This document shows, piece after piece, positions 17,241-26,972 of a DNA stretch of 64,000 bases (its first letter is position 1; each line of letters begins with the position of its first letter). Source of the DNA: Paenibacillus planticolens. Its GTDB lineage: Bacteria; Bacillota; Bacilli; Paenibacillales; NBRC-103111. The stretch lies in contig NZ_WHNZ01000022.1 in the NCBI RefSeq assembly GCF_013141725.1, forward strand, positions 186,001 through 250,000, given 5' to 3'. The position numbers were made by a program, and so were the translations under genes. The notes under the pieces were generated by a model that made no database searches, was not told where the DNA came from, and was given only the letters and a program-made list of their open reading frames with translations.

Positions 17241-20200
17241 CTACAAGTTTATTAATCGATGATCCGCAATGACGCGTACCGCCGCATCCCGCACATGGCC
17301 ATGACACGTGAACAACAACACTTGATGCCTGCTGCTCAACTCTGCAAGAACGCGCAAGCAGCTCTCCATCCGTTCCTCGTCGAAGTTAACGAGAATATCA
17401 TCCATGACAAGCGGCAGCACCGCTCTGCCGGCGTACTCTTCCACAAGCGCGAAGCGCATGGATAAATAAAGCTGCTCTGCAGTTCCCCGGCTGAGTTGAC
17501 TCGTGTCCATCGACTGTCCGTTCGATCGGATCGCAACAAGACGCTGCTCGCCGAACGGTGCTTTGACGTGCGTGAAGGCTCCGTTCGTCAGCTTCGCCAA
17601 ATAATCGGAAGCTCGTAAAAGCACGCCTGGCTGGCGCTCCTGCTCATACACTTCACGGGCTTTCTTCAACAGCAGGGAAGCAAAAGAAGCAGCAGCATAT
17701 TGATCCACCTGCCCCCGGATCGAAGCCCGGTAAGCCTCAGCCTGGAGCAGGCCGTCAGCATGCTCGGAACCTTGCTCCATCTGCTCGATATGCGCTGTCA
17801 GCTTCCCGGCCGCTTCACGGAGCACATTCGTCTGGCCCGCAGTTTCTGCCAGCTGCTGCTCAAGAATCTCCAAGCGGTGAGTCATAGCCGCTTCCCCTAG
17901 CGTCTCCAATAGCTGTGTATAACTGGCAAGCGAAGAACGGCTAAGCAATGCCTCCAGCGATGATTCCAGCATTTTCTGTTCTTCTACCAGTCTCTTGCGC
18001 TCATCTTGCGCTCGTTCCTGAAGGCGCAGCGCCTCTCCATCCTGGGCAGAAGCTTCCTGCAGCAAACTGGCTAGCCGCTCGCGCGCACGCTGCCCGGCAG
18101 CGTCCAGAAGCTGCAGCTCCTGCTCAACTTCCGCATGAAGCCCTTCGCAATGCGTCCGCTCAGCAAGCAGCTTCAACTGCTCCCGCTCCTTCTCTTTCCA
18201 GCGTTTAAGCGCAAATAAAGGCTCCTGTCCCGGGGAGAGCTGCAGCCGCAAAGCGATGGCTTCCTCATACTGCGCTACACTCGTCGACAAGGAAGATATC
18301 TTCGCTTCCAACTTCTGAAGTTGGCGAAGATTTTCCTGCCCCTGCTCAATCGTTTGAATCGTTTCCATAGCGGCATCCGGCGATAATCGCCCGCTTAAGC
18401 CGAGCGATTTCAACCAATCGCTCCAATCGCTTTGCAGTTGCTCCAGTTCGGCTGCAAGCTGCTCATACACGGCCACCCGTTGTTCTTCTTGGTGCTGTAA
18501 CGACTGCCGCATATCCTTAGCGTCCTGCAGCTTCTCCGCCTTCCGAAGCTGCTGGCTGAGCTGTTGTTTGTTCAGCTCGGCTTCTCTTATCCATGCATCC
18601 AACTGTGGCTGGAAGGTTTGGAGAGGGAGCGTGCCAGACTGGCCCGTCCGTTGCGAAAGCGAAGGATTGAAGGCGGACGCAGCAGCCGCTTCGTGAAAGC
18701 CCGTTTGCAGCTCCGATGATTTCATATACGCTTGGATTTGTTCTTGTAAACGCCTTTCCAGCTCTTGAAGCTCCCGAACCGCTTCATTCAGAGAGGATTC
18801 CTCACTAGGAGACGAAACCATCGCGCGGGACGATCGGTTGTCCGCAGACGAACGATCCCCGAACCGGATATAGAGTGCCGCCCCAGCAAAAAGCAAGAAC
18901 GCACAGACGGCTATCGCCCAGCTACCCTGCCACACCAATAGAATGGGGGCGATTACCGCAAGCATCCCGATTAAAGCTGCCATCCGCCCGCGAAGTTTCT
19001 GCGATGCGGCTTTCCCCGCTTTGGCGGCTTCTTCCATGCTAAGCTTGAACTGGGTCTGCACGGTATCGCTCTCTTGGCGATGTTGAACTTCTTTCACCAG
19101 CAGCTGCCATCCAGCGTAATCTCTTGCAATTCTTTGCAGCGCCGCCGAAGGGTCAAGCCCTCCCGGCAGGGAAGGGGCTGACCGCACATCTGCTTCAAGC
19201 ATGCGAATGCCGTCTTCCGCACGAATGAGCTGCTGTTCCAGGCTCTCTAGCTCTGTTCGAACACGCAGTTCATCGCCGCGCCTCTTGAGGAACTGCTCCT
19301 TGTACCAGCGAATTTGCTCGCGAAGCGAGATCGACACTGCAAAAGCGCCTACATCCAGTTCCGACTCCCCATCATGAGCTTCTATTTGTTGAAGCAGCCT
19401 GTCGATCTGCGCGCGTTGGTGCTCCTGTTCCACGCGCAGCCCAGCCAGACTGCGCTTCTGCTCTTCATACGTGGCTGCTTGTTCCAGCCAATGATTCAGC
19501 TCCGTCTGATGCGCAAGCACATCAGGCTGAATGCGGATCGCGCTAAGCTGATCCGCCAATGCCTGCTGCCGCAGGCTGAGCCGCGAGCGCTCCGCATGCA
19601 GGCGCTCCAACTCCGCCTCCAGCGCGTCCAGCCTCGCCGAGGCGTGCTCGGGGAAGCTCGCGAGCTCCGGCAGCGCCGCCAGCTCCTGGCCGACCTGACG
19701 CAGCCGGATCCATCCGCTGCGCGCCTTGCCGGCCAGGCTGAGCCGGAGCTGCTCCGCGCGCAGCGCTTCCTGCTGCTCCTCCAGAGCAGCAATGCGCTCC
19801 TCCGCGGAGCGGCGCTCTCCCTGCAGCCGGTCATAATCGGCTGCCATGTCACGCTTCCGGCGCAGCGACTGCTCCAGACCCTCCAGCTCCTTCAGGAGAC
19901 GGTTCATCTCCTGATTGCGCCCGCGGGGTCTGTACAGGCCTTCGGCCTGCGCCGCCAGCTTACGCTCGGCTTCCATAATGGCCGAGCCGCTTACGCCAAG
20001 CCCGGCGCTGTATAAATAGCCGCTGAGCTCGTCCGTCTGCAGGGTGCGAATTTCCTGCAGCTCGGTTAGCCCGAAGGCGAACAAGCTGCGAAAGAGGTCG
20101 GCCGACAGGCCGCCCAGCAGCGTGTTCAGCAGTTCCTCTCCTCCGGTGGTGCCATCGCCGAGGGTGACCTTCACGAGCCCTGCGGAGGCTCGTCTGCCGC

Positions 20201-20477
20201 CTGCGGCGGGCGCGTCGTAGCGCTCGACGCGAATCAGTTGACCCTGCTCGTCCAGCAGGGTCAGTGCGCCTCCATGGGCGCCTCCGCCCAGCGGCTCGTA
20301 GCGTTCCGACCGGTTCTGACGGGTCGGAAAACCGAACAGCACCGCGCGGATGAAGCCCATGAGCGTGCTCTTGCCCGCTTCGTTGGCGCCATAAAACAGC
20401 GTAAGCGGGCTGTCGGTGTCGAGCTGCCGCTGACGGAGGCTGCCGAAGCCCTCCACCTGGATGGAAATGATCTTCAT
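17241..20477 (-). CDS. yhaN: YhaN-like SMC/SbcC-type ATPase
   Basis: 1078-residue AAA-type ATPase related to SbcC/Rad50, the partner of a YhaO nuclease. The N-terminus (MKIISIQVEGFGSL) leads into Walker A (FYGANEAGKSTLMGF, about residues 28-42). Long coiled-coil arms follow (about 180-450 and 600-900), broken by a hydrophobic hairpin near the centre (MAALIGMLAVIAPILLVWQGSWAIAV) as in YhaN. The C-terminus holds the ABC signature-like LSRGTAEQLYLSMR and Walker B (LPLVMDDILVNFD). The ATG at 20477 overlaps the yhaO stop by 4 nt, so the two are coupled; a longer frame to 20540 would lie inside yhaO. Likely role: ATP-gated DNA end processing. The 5' third is markedly GC-rich compared with neighbours. 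Confidence 0.92.
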   Translation of the reverse strand: MKIISIQVEGFGSLRQRQLDTDSPLTLFYGANEAGKSTLMGFIRAVLFGFPTRQNRSERYEPLGGGAHGGALTLLDEQGQLIRVERYDAPAAGGRRASAGLVKVTLGDGTTGGEELLNTLLGGLSADLFRSLFAFGLTELQEIRTLQTDELSGYLYSAGLGVSGSAIMEAERKLAAQAEGLYRPRGRNQEMNRLLKELEGLEQSLRRKRDMAADYDRLQGERRSAEERIAALEEQQEALRAEQLRLSLAGKARSGWIRLRQVGQELAALPELASFPEHASARLDALEAELERLHAERSRLSLRQQALADQLSAIRIQPDVLAHQTELNHWLEQAATYEEQKRSLAGLRVEQEHQRAQIDRLLQQIEAHDGESELDVGAFAVSISLREQIRWYKEQFLKRRGDELRVRTELESLEQQLIRAEDGIRMLEADVRSAPSLPGGLDPSAALQRIARDYAGWQLLVKEVQHRQESDTVQTQFKLSMEEAAKAGKAASQKLRGRMAALIGMLAVIAPILLVWQGSWAIAVCAFLLFAGAALYIRFGDRSSADNRSSRAMVSSPSEESSLNEAVRELQELERRLQEQIQAYMKSSELQTGFHEAAAASAFNPSLSQRTGQSGTLPLQTFQPQLDAWIREAELNKQQLSQQLRKAEKLQDAKDMRQSLQHQEEQRVAVYEQLAAELEQLQSDWSDWLKSLGLSGRLSPDAAMETIQTIEQGQENLRQLQKLEAKISSLSTSVAQYEEAIALRLQLSPGQEPLFALKRWKEKEREQLKLLAERTHCEGLHAEVEQELQLLDAAGQRARERLASLLQEASAQDGEALRLQERAQDERKRLVEEQKMLESSLEALLSRSSLASYTQLLETLGEAAMTHRLEILEQQLAETAGQTNVLREAAGKLTAHIEQMEQGSEHADGLLQAEAYRASIRGQVDQYAAASFASLLLKKAREVYEQERQPGVLLRASDYLAKLTNGAFTHVKAPFGEQRLVAIRSNGQSMDTSQLSRGTAEQLYLSMRFALVEEYAGRAVLPLVMDDILVNFDEERMESCLRVLAELSSRHQVLLFTCHGHVRDAAVRVIADHRLINL

Positions 20478-21751
20478 CCAGGCCACCCCCCATCCGCGGA
20501 CAGCAGATCCGCGGCCATCTCTTCTGCGGCGCGCAGCCATTCGCGCAGCCGCTCGGGATCAGCCGCAGCCGGATTCCCGGCTGTCTGCGGCAGGCTTTGC
20601 AGCGCGGCGAGCGCCTCGCCGGCGAATGCTTCCAGCGCCGCGTCGTCACTCCGCAGCGCAGCTGAAATCCGCAGGAGATCGCCAAGAAAGCTCTTCTCCT
20701 GCTGCAGTGCCTCCAGATCGAGCCCGCTGGCCGTGCGGTCCTCGATCGACTCCACCCACACGAAGCGGCTTCTCTCCGCTTCGTCCAAACGCAGCTCAGC
20801 GGTCAGTTCCTGCAGCACGCGCCCTTTGCGGAGCATGCCGGAGATCGCGCTGCGCCCTTCCAAAATAATTCGGACGACACCATCCCGTCCGTCTGCCGCA
20901 GTCCTCGCCTTTTCAAGCTGCTCGTCTATGCGATCTTTCAATTCTTGCTCCGTTTGAACGCCTGTGACAGACAGCCGCTGCTGAAACCAGCGCACCTGAT
21001 CAAGCGGACGAAAGTCGAGCTCCGCCCGTCCGTCTTCCGACATCTCAACGATATAACAGCCGCGCGGCCCTGTTTCCCGAATATTCCGCCCTTGCAGGTT
21101 GCCCGGGTAGACAATAGCCGGGTGTTCATGAAGTACATTTCGGGTATGTACATGACCTAGCGCCCAATAGTGCATACCCGCCTTCAGCAAATCTTGCTTG
21201 CTGCAAGGCGCATAATTATCATGACCGGGGTCACCGTCGACATTCGTATGTAAAAGCGCGATTTGAGCCGCATCTTCCTGACCGGCCCTAAATTGCAGAG
21301 CTAAATTATCCATAACCGCCGAGCTGCGGTACGAAATCCCGTGGATCTGGGCAATGACGCCTCGATCCGGCTTCACTACCGTCAGCGTCTCCACGCTGTC
21401 GCACGCAAAAAAATGGACGTCTGCCGGCCAAACCAGCTTTGCGGCGCGTCCATCCTCCGGGTCATGATTACCATGAATAATATAAATAGGGATTCCATGC
21501 GCGGCCAACTGCTCCAATGCTTTCTGAAAGCGTATTTGCGCACGAAGGGAACGGTCCGACAAATCGTAAACATCCCCGCTGACCAGTACAAAATCCACTT
21601 GCTCCTGAACAGCTGTCGCCACGAGCTCTTTGAGCGCGCCAAACGTGGATTCGCGCATTCGCTCGCGAACGCGTTCAGGCAGCGCCGACATGCCTTTGAA
21701 CGGGGAATCCAAATGCAAGTCGGCGGCATGCATAAACCGCAGTCGTTTCAT
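20474..21751 (-). CDS. yhaO: YhaO-like DNA repair metallophosphoesterase (SbcD-type)
   Basis: 425-residue calcineurin-like phosphoesterase. The metal-binding motifs are in order: DLHLD (about residue 11-15), GDVYD (about 59-63), GNHDPE (about 95-100), and the later histidines in LLHTNVDG and ALGHVHTRN. Residues beyond about 280 form the capping part that contacts the ATPase subunit. It is the expected nuclease partner of the coupled YhaN. A yhaM gene, next in the Bacillus subtilis operon, is absent here. Confidence 0.92.
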   Translation of the reverse strand: MKRLRFMHAADLHLDSPFKGMSALPERVRERMRESTFGALKELVATAVQEQVDFVLVSGDVYDLSDRSLRAQIRFQKALEQLAAHGIPIYIIHGNHDPEDGRAAKLVWPADVHFFACDSVETLTVVKPDRGVIAQIHGISYRSSAVMDNLALQFRAGQEDAAQIALLHTNVDGDPGHDNYAPCSKQDLLKAGMHYWALGHVHTRNVLHEHPAIVYPGNLQGRNIRETGPRGCYIVEMSEDGRAELDFRPLDQVRWFQQRLSVTGVQTEQELKDRIDEQLEKARTAADGRDGVVRIILEGRSAISGMLRKGRVLQELTAELRLDEAERSRFVWVESIEDRTASGLDLEALQQEKSFLGDLLRISAALRSDDAALEAFAGEALAALQSLPQTAGNPAAADPERLREWLRAAEEMAADLLSADGGWPG

Positions 21752-21777
21752 CTCTCTAACGCCTTCCTGCTTTAGCT

Positions 21778-22941
21778 TTATTCGTTCTGCTCACTAGGAG
21801 TATCCGCTGCAACTTCCTCAATATGATAGCTCTCATACACACTTTTCAGCTGCCGCAGCACACGGTTCAGGGAATAGGTCTTTTTCGCCTTTTCCCACGC
21901 GGTACGGGCCAGATTGTAGCGGAATGTCGGATCAATGACGACCTTCTCCAAGGCGTGGCTTAGAGCCGCCGCGTCACCGACAGGCACGAGCAAACCGTTA
22001 TGCCCGTGTTCAATTTGCTCGGCAATCCCGCCGACATCGGTACCGATCAAGGCTAGCCAGCAAAGAGCGGCTTCTGCAAATACGGAGCCGAATGCTTCTG
22101 CACGGGACGGCAGTACGAACACATCGAAAAATGGCATGAATTCTTCTGGATGCAGCATATAGCCGTAAAAAATCGTATCTTCATAAATATTTTGCTGAAT
22201 GGCCAGCTTTTCCAGCTCTTCCCGGCTCGGTCCATCCCCAATGATATGTAAAACGAAGGGATGGCCTCGCTTTTTCAGCTCTCCGCAAGCAATCAGCAGC
22301 GTATCCAGCCCTTTGGCAGGCACCAGACGACACACCGTTATGAATTGTGTCACGGCATTTTCATGGGAAATCGGACGGAAGCGCTTCTCATCGAATCCGT
22401 TCGGGATGACCCCGATCCTTTCGCTATCCTGCACATAATCCGAGATATATTGCTTGAACGAATTCGATACTGTGATGATCTGATCGACCTTTGCTTCAAG
22501 CTCGCCATAAATCTGAGTAAGGAACTGATGCTCTATCCCATTCTCCTGAATTCGCCCGTTCAGAACGAGCTCCCGCTCAAAACTGGAGTGAATGGTCAGG
22601 ATGACCGGCGTTTCCGGATAAATTTGCTTCATTACCATTGCTGCAATCGGATGATGCGCATGGATAATATCATACTTCTTGGTCAGTCTCAGCTTCGTCC
22701 ACCATACATAATCCTTGTAAGTCTGAATGTATTTATCAACGATCGGGTTTCCGGCATACTTCCGCCAATCGAAAGTGACGAATTCCACTTCCTCTGTGCC
22801 CTTGTTCCGAATCCGCTTAGGCAGCGAAAATAGTTCCATTTCCCATCCCTTTTTATTAAAACGGTCCAAAATATAGGGAACCATGGATGACACCCCACCC
22901 GGTTGTTCCGGGGGGAAAAATAATGCTTGCAAGATGTTCAT
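21778..22941 (-). CDS. Glycosyltransferase family 4 protein
   Basis: 387-residue GT-B glycosyltransferase. The N-lobe has the glycine-rich FFPPEQPGGVSSMVPYIL and the YDIIHAHHPIAAMV segment. The C-lobe has FITVCRLVPAKGLDTLL, HIIGDGPSREELE and the nucleotide-sugar motif PSRAEAFGSVFAEAAL (E-x7-E type), then GTDVGGIAEQIEHGHNGLLVP. The donor and acceptor are unknown; the gene is not in a polysaccharide cluster. The ATG at 22941 is preceded by GAGAGGGG. A longer frame to 23058 would add 39 unconvincing residues. Confidence 0.9.
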   Translation of the reverse strand: MNILQALFFPPEQPGGVSSMVPYILDRFNKKGWEMELFSLPKRIRNKGTEEVEFVTFDWRKYAGNPIVDKYIQTYKDYVWWTKLRLTKKYDIIHAHHPIAAMVMKQIYPETPVILTIHSSFERELVLNGRIQENGIEHQFLTQIYGELEAKVDQIITVSNSFKQYISDYVQDSERIGVIPNGFDEKRFRPISHENAVTQFITVCRLVPAKGLDTLLIACGELKKRGHPFVLHIIGDGPSREELEKLAIQQNIYEDTIFYGYMLHPEEFMPFFDVFVLPSRAEAFGSVFAEAALCWLALIGTDVGGIAEQIEHGHNGLLVPVGDAAALSHALEKVVIDPTFRYNLARTAWEKAKKTYSLNRVLRQLKSVYESYHIEEVAADTPSEQNE

Positions 22942-23114
22942 TGCATGAGCCCCTCTCCCAAATCCTTGAGCTTTCCTTCTTATTGTAACTTGTGCGCGCC
23001 GAATAGAAAAGAGAACAGCACCAGAGCCTCTTGAATCGATTCTATCCCTCTCACCCAATTTCCTTTATAATAGAATCACTACTTGTCGAAAAATAGGTTT
23101 TTTTGGGGGAAAGC

Positions 23115-24251
23115 ATGAGCACTGTTGATCTCTTGTTCGGTGATTTGGCTTTATTATTATCGAATGCCATCATATTGGTCATTGTTACACTGATGTTTGT
23201 CATTTCTCTTCGATTATTTTTGGATCGTCGAAAAAAGGGCTACATGTCGATGACCTTTTCGCTTATTTTCGTTGGCATTCATTATCTGCTTAAGTTATAT
23301 GTTTTGCTCACAGCTCTAGATACCAGTCTAACGGCTTACCTGCTGCTTATGCTGAAAATTATTTCGTTCGTTCTCTTGAACTTGGGAATCTATCAACTAT
23401 ACAATCGCACGAACCGCAATCAGTATGTCTTCTTCTATGGTTTGATCATCATGGGTTTCGTCGTTTCTATTCTTCATTTCAGCGTACCGCAAATGTACAG
23501 CGGAACCGTTCATCAAGTCAGACTCTTGCAGGACATTGGTCTTGAACTGTATGTATTTGTCCTGATTTTCCTCTGCTTTTACATGGTTCCTCCCTATATC
23601 GGCCAGCAGGTGAAATATCAATCTGCACTCACGATCTACTTTTTCATGCAAACCGGGCATCTCGTCAATGTTTATATGTATGGCGATGCGCAAATTTGGC
23701 TAACGCTGGCAGGTAATATTTTGCCGATTGTCTTCTACTTTTTATTATTTACACTGCTGTTCGACCGTGTGGTTGAACTGATGCAGGCCATTTACAATTC
23801 GTCCATTACGGACGGGCTAACCCGTTTATATAACCGCAAATTTTTCTATAATCGTGTTACGCAATACGTAGGAAGGCATCTTCCCGTATATATCTTGTTC
23901 AGCGATATTGACAATTTCAAGAAATTAAACGATACGAAGGGCCACCAAATGGGCGACGATGTGCTGAAGCAAGTAGCTCAAATCATGAAGGAAGAAGTGG
24001 AGGAATGCGGCATTGCCGGGCGCTACGGAGGGGAAGAGATGGTGCTTATGGTCACGGACCCGAGTGTCAAAATGGATGCTTTTGCGGAGCGCGTCCGCAG
24101 CCGGATCGAGAAGGAAACCATCGTTACCGCCAGCATTGGGTACAGTAAATACAAAAACGGCGTGAGCGCCGAGGAACTGATCAAGCAAGCGGATGAGGCT
24201 ATGTATAAGGCCAAAACAACCGGTAAAAACAAAGTCGTCAAATATGCCTAG
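23115..24251 (+). CDS. Membrane GGDEF-domain protein (putative diguanylate cyclase)
   Basis: 378 residues. The first about 215 carry around seven hydrophobic helices, a membrane sensor with no recognised name. The GGDEF domain follows, with SITDGLTRLYNRKFF at its start, the metal-binding LFSDIDNFKKLND, and an active-site loop RYGGEEM (about residue 303) in place of GGDEF/GGEEF. No RxxD inhibitory site is seen at the usual position before the loop (EECG instead). If active it makes cyclic di-GMP without product inhibition. The ATG at 23115 follows GGGGGAAAGC. Confidence 0.87.
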   Translation: MSTVDLLFGDLALLLSNAIILVIVTLMFVISLRLFLDRRKKGYMSMTFSLIFVGIHYLLKLYVLLTALDTSLTAYLLLMLKIISFVLLNLGIYQLYNRTNRNQYVFFYGLIIMGFVVSILHFSVPQMYSGTVHQVRLLQDIGLELYVFVLIFLCFYMVPPYIGQQVKYQSALTIYFFMQTGHLVNVYMYGDAQIWLTLAGNILPIVFYFLLFTLLFDRVVELMQAIYNSSITDGLTRLYNRKFFYNRVTQYVGRHLPVYILFSDIDNFKKLNDTKGHQMGDDVLKQVAQIMKEEVEECGIAGRYGGEEMVLMVTDPSVKMDAFAERVRSRIEKETIVTASIGYSKYKNGVSAEELIKQADEAMYKAKTTGKNKVVKYA

Positions 24252-24357
24252 CTGCATGGCCTGTTTGTTCGAACACACTTAGCTCCGCCGCTTCCCCCTG
24301 CCTATTTCAGCCTTCAAGCTGGTTTGGGACAAGCTCATCTTGAGATCCCCAGATTGA

Positions 24358-24538
24358 GGGAACATCATTCCCTTATTTAGGCGAAACGCAGGTTTATGTG
24401 GGAGTGGAGGGTAACTACAGGGTCTTATTTCGCCTCATTCCTCCAAATACCTGTTCAAAATGGGGGAATAGCTGACCCATGTTCCCTCTCCCTCGCCTAT
24501 TGGGCTGTTTTTGGCAAAATAGAGCCCTGTAGTTCCCC
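24358..24538 (+). repeat. Dispersed element, family 1, copy B
   Basis: 181-bp copy between the convergent GGDEF and DUF2306 genes. All four units are present in the same order and orientation as in the other copies, with more mutations (R3 reads GAATAGCTGACCCATGTTCCC, one of the weaker arms). About 25 bp of further similarity to copy D extends to the left (ATCTTGAGAT and CCAGA blocks from about 24337). Confidence 0.82.
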
Positions 24539-24550
24539 TTCCTCTTTATG

Positions 24551-25171
24551 TCATTTTCGGTATCTGATGATGATCTCCATCACTAATAGATTGGGAATCC
24601 AGCACAGCCAGGCCACAGTTTGATATGCGGGAATAAAATTGCCTTCGTAAACAAGCAGCAGCAAGGGCAGCAACAGTCTCAGTGTAACGGCAGCAAAAGT
24701 TAGCGAATAACTGCGCAGCATCCACTCCTTATGTTTCCGGATATTCTTGTCTGCTATTATTTTTTTCACACTGATCCAAGTGGCTGCCATCCATAGGACA
24801 TCGAGCGTAAAAAAACCAAGTCCTGCCCTCCACCCGCCTGTCGCGTAAAGAGATAAGTAAATGCTGACGAGCCCGCTAATCGAAATCGACAGAACGTATA
24901 AATAACCGAGCAGGCGGTGTCTCCTAATCCCCTTCAGGCCAACAGGCTTCCAGAACAATTGAAACGGACCGATCACAATAGCCAGAACCGCAGTCACGAT
25001 ATGGGCATACAGGACATAGACCCACGGTTCCAGGGCAAAATCGGGCTTCCTCAGCTTGATAGTGACAAAACCGGCATCTTTGGCGTTCATAAAACCGTAT
25101 TGAATCAGAGCGTAAGCACCCAAAGCAAAAGCCAAAAAAAAGACAACCGCGCGAATTGTGATTTTACCCAA
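24551..25171 (-). CDS. DUF2306 family membrane protein
   Basis: Integral membrane protein with about six to seven helices, including IVTAVLAIVIGPFQLFW, a RRHRLLGYLYVLSISISG segment with the conserved His-Arg pair, and HKEWMLRSYSLTFAAVTLRL. These are the typical DUF2306 blocks. The function of the family is unknown. GGGGAGG lies 8 nt before a TTG at 25171 (MGKITIRAVVFF), chosen as start; a GTG at 25204 lies upstream of that site. The gap to 25473 holds only the promoter of the next gene. Confidence 0.8.
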   Translation of the reverse strand: MGKITIRAVVFFLAFALGAYALIQYGFMNAKDAGFVTIKLRKPDFALEPWVYVLYAHIVTAVLAIVIGPFQLFWKPVGLKGIRRHRLLGYLYVLSISISGLVSIYLSLYATGGWRAGLGFFTLDVLWMAATWISVKKIIADKNIRKHKEWMLRSYSLTFAAVTLRLLLPLLLLVYEGNFIPAYQTVAWLCWIPNLLVMEIIIRYRK

Positions 25172-25391
25172 CGACACAACCTCCCCTATGCTTCTAATAC
25201 GCACTCATTCTTTCCGAAATACTTAAATTTTTCCGTTGGTCGGTCGACAAAAGCATCGTGTATGCCCCCGCTCCCAACTCACTGCGAATTGCCGCTGACA
25301 TCTCCTCCATCCCTCATTAAAGTTAGACGCTTCCCGTAATCGTTTCACTGCAGTATTTTGCATGCTTCAACTCTACTATTTTTGGCATAAT

Positions 25392-25420
25392 TTGTATTTT
25401 AATAGGGATATGTGTATGAT
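25392..25420 (+). promoter_or_regulatory. Sigma-A-type promoter of the solute-binding protein gene
   Basis: -35 TTGTAT (25392-25397) and -10 TATGAT (25415-25420) at exactly 17 bp, about 54 nt before the start codon. Confidence 0.55.
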
Positions 25421-25473
25421 AGTGATAGATTCATTACAATATTTGGAAACAGAAACAAAGTGGAGGGAATCGA

Positions 25474-26913
25474 ATGAAACGTTGGATGTGTACACTCGCT
25501 GCCATTGCGGTAACGGCCTCGCTGACGGGGTGTAATTTTTCGGTGAAGGCCGATGGTACTTCAAGAGAAGCCGGATCGCTTAAGAAGTTGGGGAAAGATG
25601 AGAAAGCAACGATTAAAGTGATGTATTATGACAAGAATTCCTTTTACCAACAGTATGGCAATCTGTTCATGGCCAAGAATCCGAATATTGACGTAGAGGT
25701 CATCTCGAATCAAGGCATTTATGGAGCAGGCAAAGACCCTCAGGAAGCGCTTGAAAAACTTATCGATGAAGAAAAACCGGATGTCCTTCTTGTTAACGGT
25801 ACCGACCAGCTTGAAAAGTTCGTTCAGAAAGGACGTCTGTATGCACTCGACGATGTCATTAAGCAGGATAAATTCGATATCGAACATATCCTTCCTGCTA
25901 CGCTGGAAACGATTAAACTCAAGGGCGAAGGCAAGTTATATGGACTTTCACCGGACTTCTACAGCCAAGCTCTTTACTATAACAAGGATCTCTTCGAGCA
26001 GTATGGCATAGAGCTTCCGAAAAATAAAATGAGCTGGGAAGATGTGATGAATCTTGCCAAACGATTCCCGACCGACGGTCAGGGGGACCAGCGAATTTAC
26101 GGGTTTTCCGCTTACTCTTATATGCGTGAAGGAGTCGCCTATCAATATATGAGCAGCATCGGCACGACACTGGGTCTGTCTTACATCGATCCTGAGCAGA
26201 TGAAGCTGACGATCCAGACTGATGCCTGGAAGAAGGCTCTGGAGCTTACCGTCGACTCGTTGAAATCCGGTGCGTTGTACATGCCAAATAATCAAAGCAC
26301 CGATTCTAATGCTCCGCGCATGTACGAGGATTATCTCAAAGAGAACTTGTTCGCCATGGGCAAGGTTGCGATGACGATTGACGGCAACTATATGATGCAA
26401 AACCTGCAAGAGGCCAAGGACCGCCTGAAAGATGTTAAGCCTGTCAATTGGGATATCGTTACGGTTCCCGTCGATCCGCAAAATCCGGACTTTTCTAACT
26501 CGGTTTCCGTAAACAATGTATTCGGTATCAATGCCGAATCGCCCAATACGCGTGCAGCCTGGGAATTCATTAAATATATCAACAGCGATGAATTCGCTAG
26601 AGTCATGTCCAAATCTTCGAGCGGCCTGATGACGCGCACCACGTACTCGAAAGAGAGAGATGGCCATAATCTTGAGCCATTTTATCTCCTGAAACCTAAT
26701 CCTGACAAGAGCTATAAAGGCTATGAGAAAATCCCAGTTGGCTTCTACCAGCCGTTCAGTATGCTTGCCAATCAAGAGATTCAAGCTGTCTTCGATGGAA
26801 AGAAATCAGCCGATGAGGCACTTAAGACGATTCAAGACAAGGGACAGGAACAATTAGTGCAAGCTAAACAAGTGGATGATGCCCAGAAAGAGGCTCAATC
26901 CAAGCAGAAATAA
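25474..26913 (+). CDS. ABC transporter sugar-binding lipoprotein (family 1), orphan
   Basis: 479 residues with a lipoprotein signal (MKRWMCTLAAIAVTASLTGC). The mature part is a family 1 extracellular solute-binding fold: ATIKVMYYDKNSFYQQYGNLFMAKNPNIDVEV at the start, a middle LYGLSPDFYSQALYYNKDLFEQYGI hinge region, and AAWEFIKYINSDEFARVMSK near the end. The C-terminal tail is Gln/Lys-rich (EQLVQAKQVDDAQKEAQSKQK). No permease or ATPase gene is adjacent, so its transporter partner, if any, is elsewhere. Substrate unknown. GGAGGG precedes the ATG. Confidence 0.88.
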   Translation: MKRWMCTLAAIAVTASLTGCNFSVKADGTSREAGSLKKLGKDEKATIKVMYYDKNSFYQQYGNLFMAKNPNIDVEVISNQGIYGAGKDPQEALEKLIDEEKPDVLLVNGTDQLEKFVQKGRLYALDDVIKQDKFDIEHILPATLETIKLKGEGKLYGLSPDFYSQALYYNKDLFEQYGIELPKNKMSWEDVMNLAKRFPTDGQGDQRIYGFSAYSYMREGVAYQYMSSIGTTLGLSYIDPEQMKLTIQTDAWKKALELTVDSLKSGALYMPNNQSTDSNAPRMYEDYLKENLFAMGKVAMTIDGNYMMQNLQEAKDRLKDVKPVNWDIVTVPVDPQNPDFSNSVSVNNVFGINAESPNTRAAWEFIKYINSDEFARVMSKSSSGLMTRTTYSKERDGHNLEPFYLLKPNPDKSYKGYEKIPVGFYQPFSMLANQEIQAVFDGKKSADEALKTIQDKGQEQLVQAKQVDDAQKEAQSKQK

Positions 26914-26921
26914 AACCAAGA

Positions 26922-26961
26922 GGCTGCCTCCAAGGTTCTTTGCAAACCTTCCGAGACAGCC
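26922..26961. terminator. Stem-loop between convergent genes
   Basis: Long interrupted stem: GGCTG, CTC and AAGGTT pair with AACCTT, GAG and CAGCC. The following T content is low (CTTCGTTCGTT), so the terminator function is moderate. Confidence 0.6.
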
Positions 26962-26972
26962 CTTCGTTCGTT

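Noticed and set aside
19314..20015. Long plus-strand frame opposite yhaN
   Set aside because: It is an antisense shadow of a GC-rich coiled-coil gene with no ribosome site and an unnatural composition.
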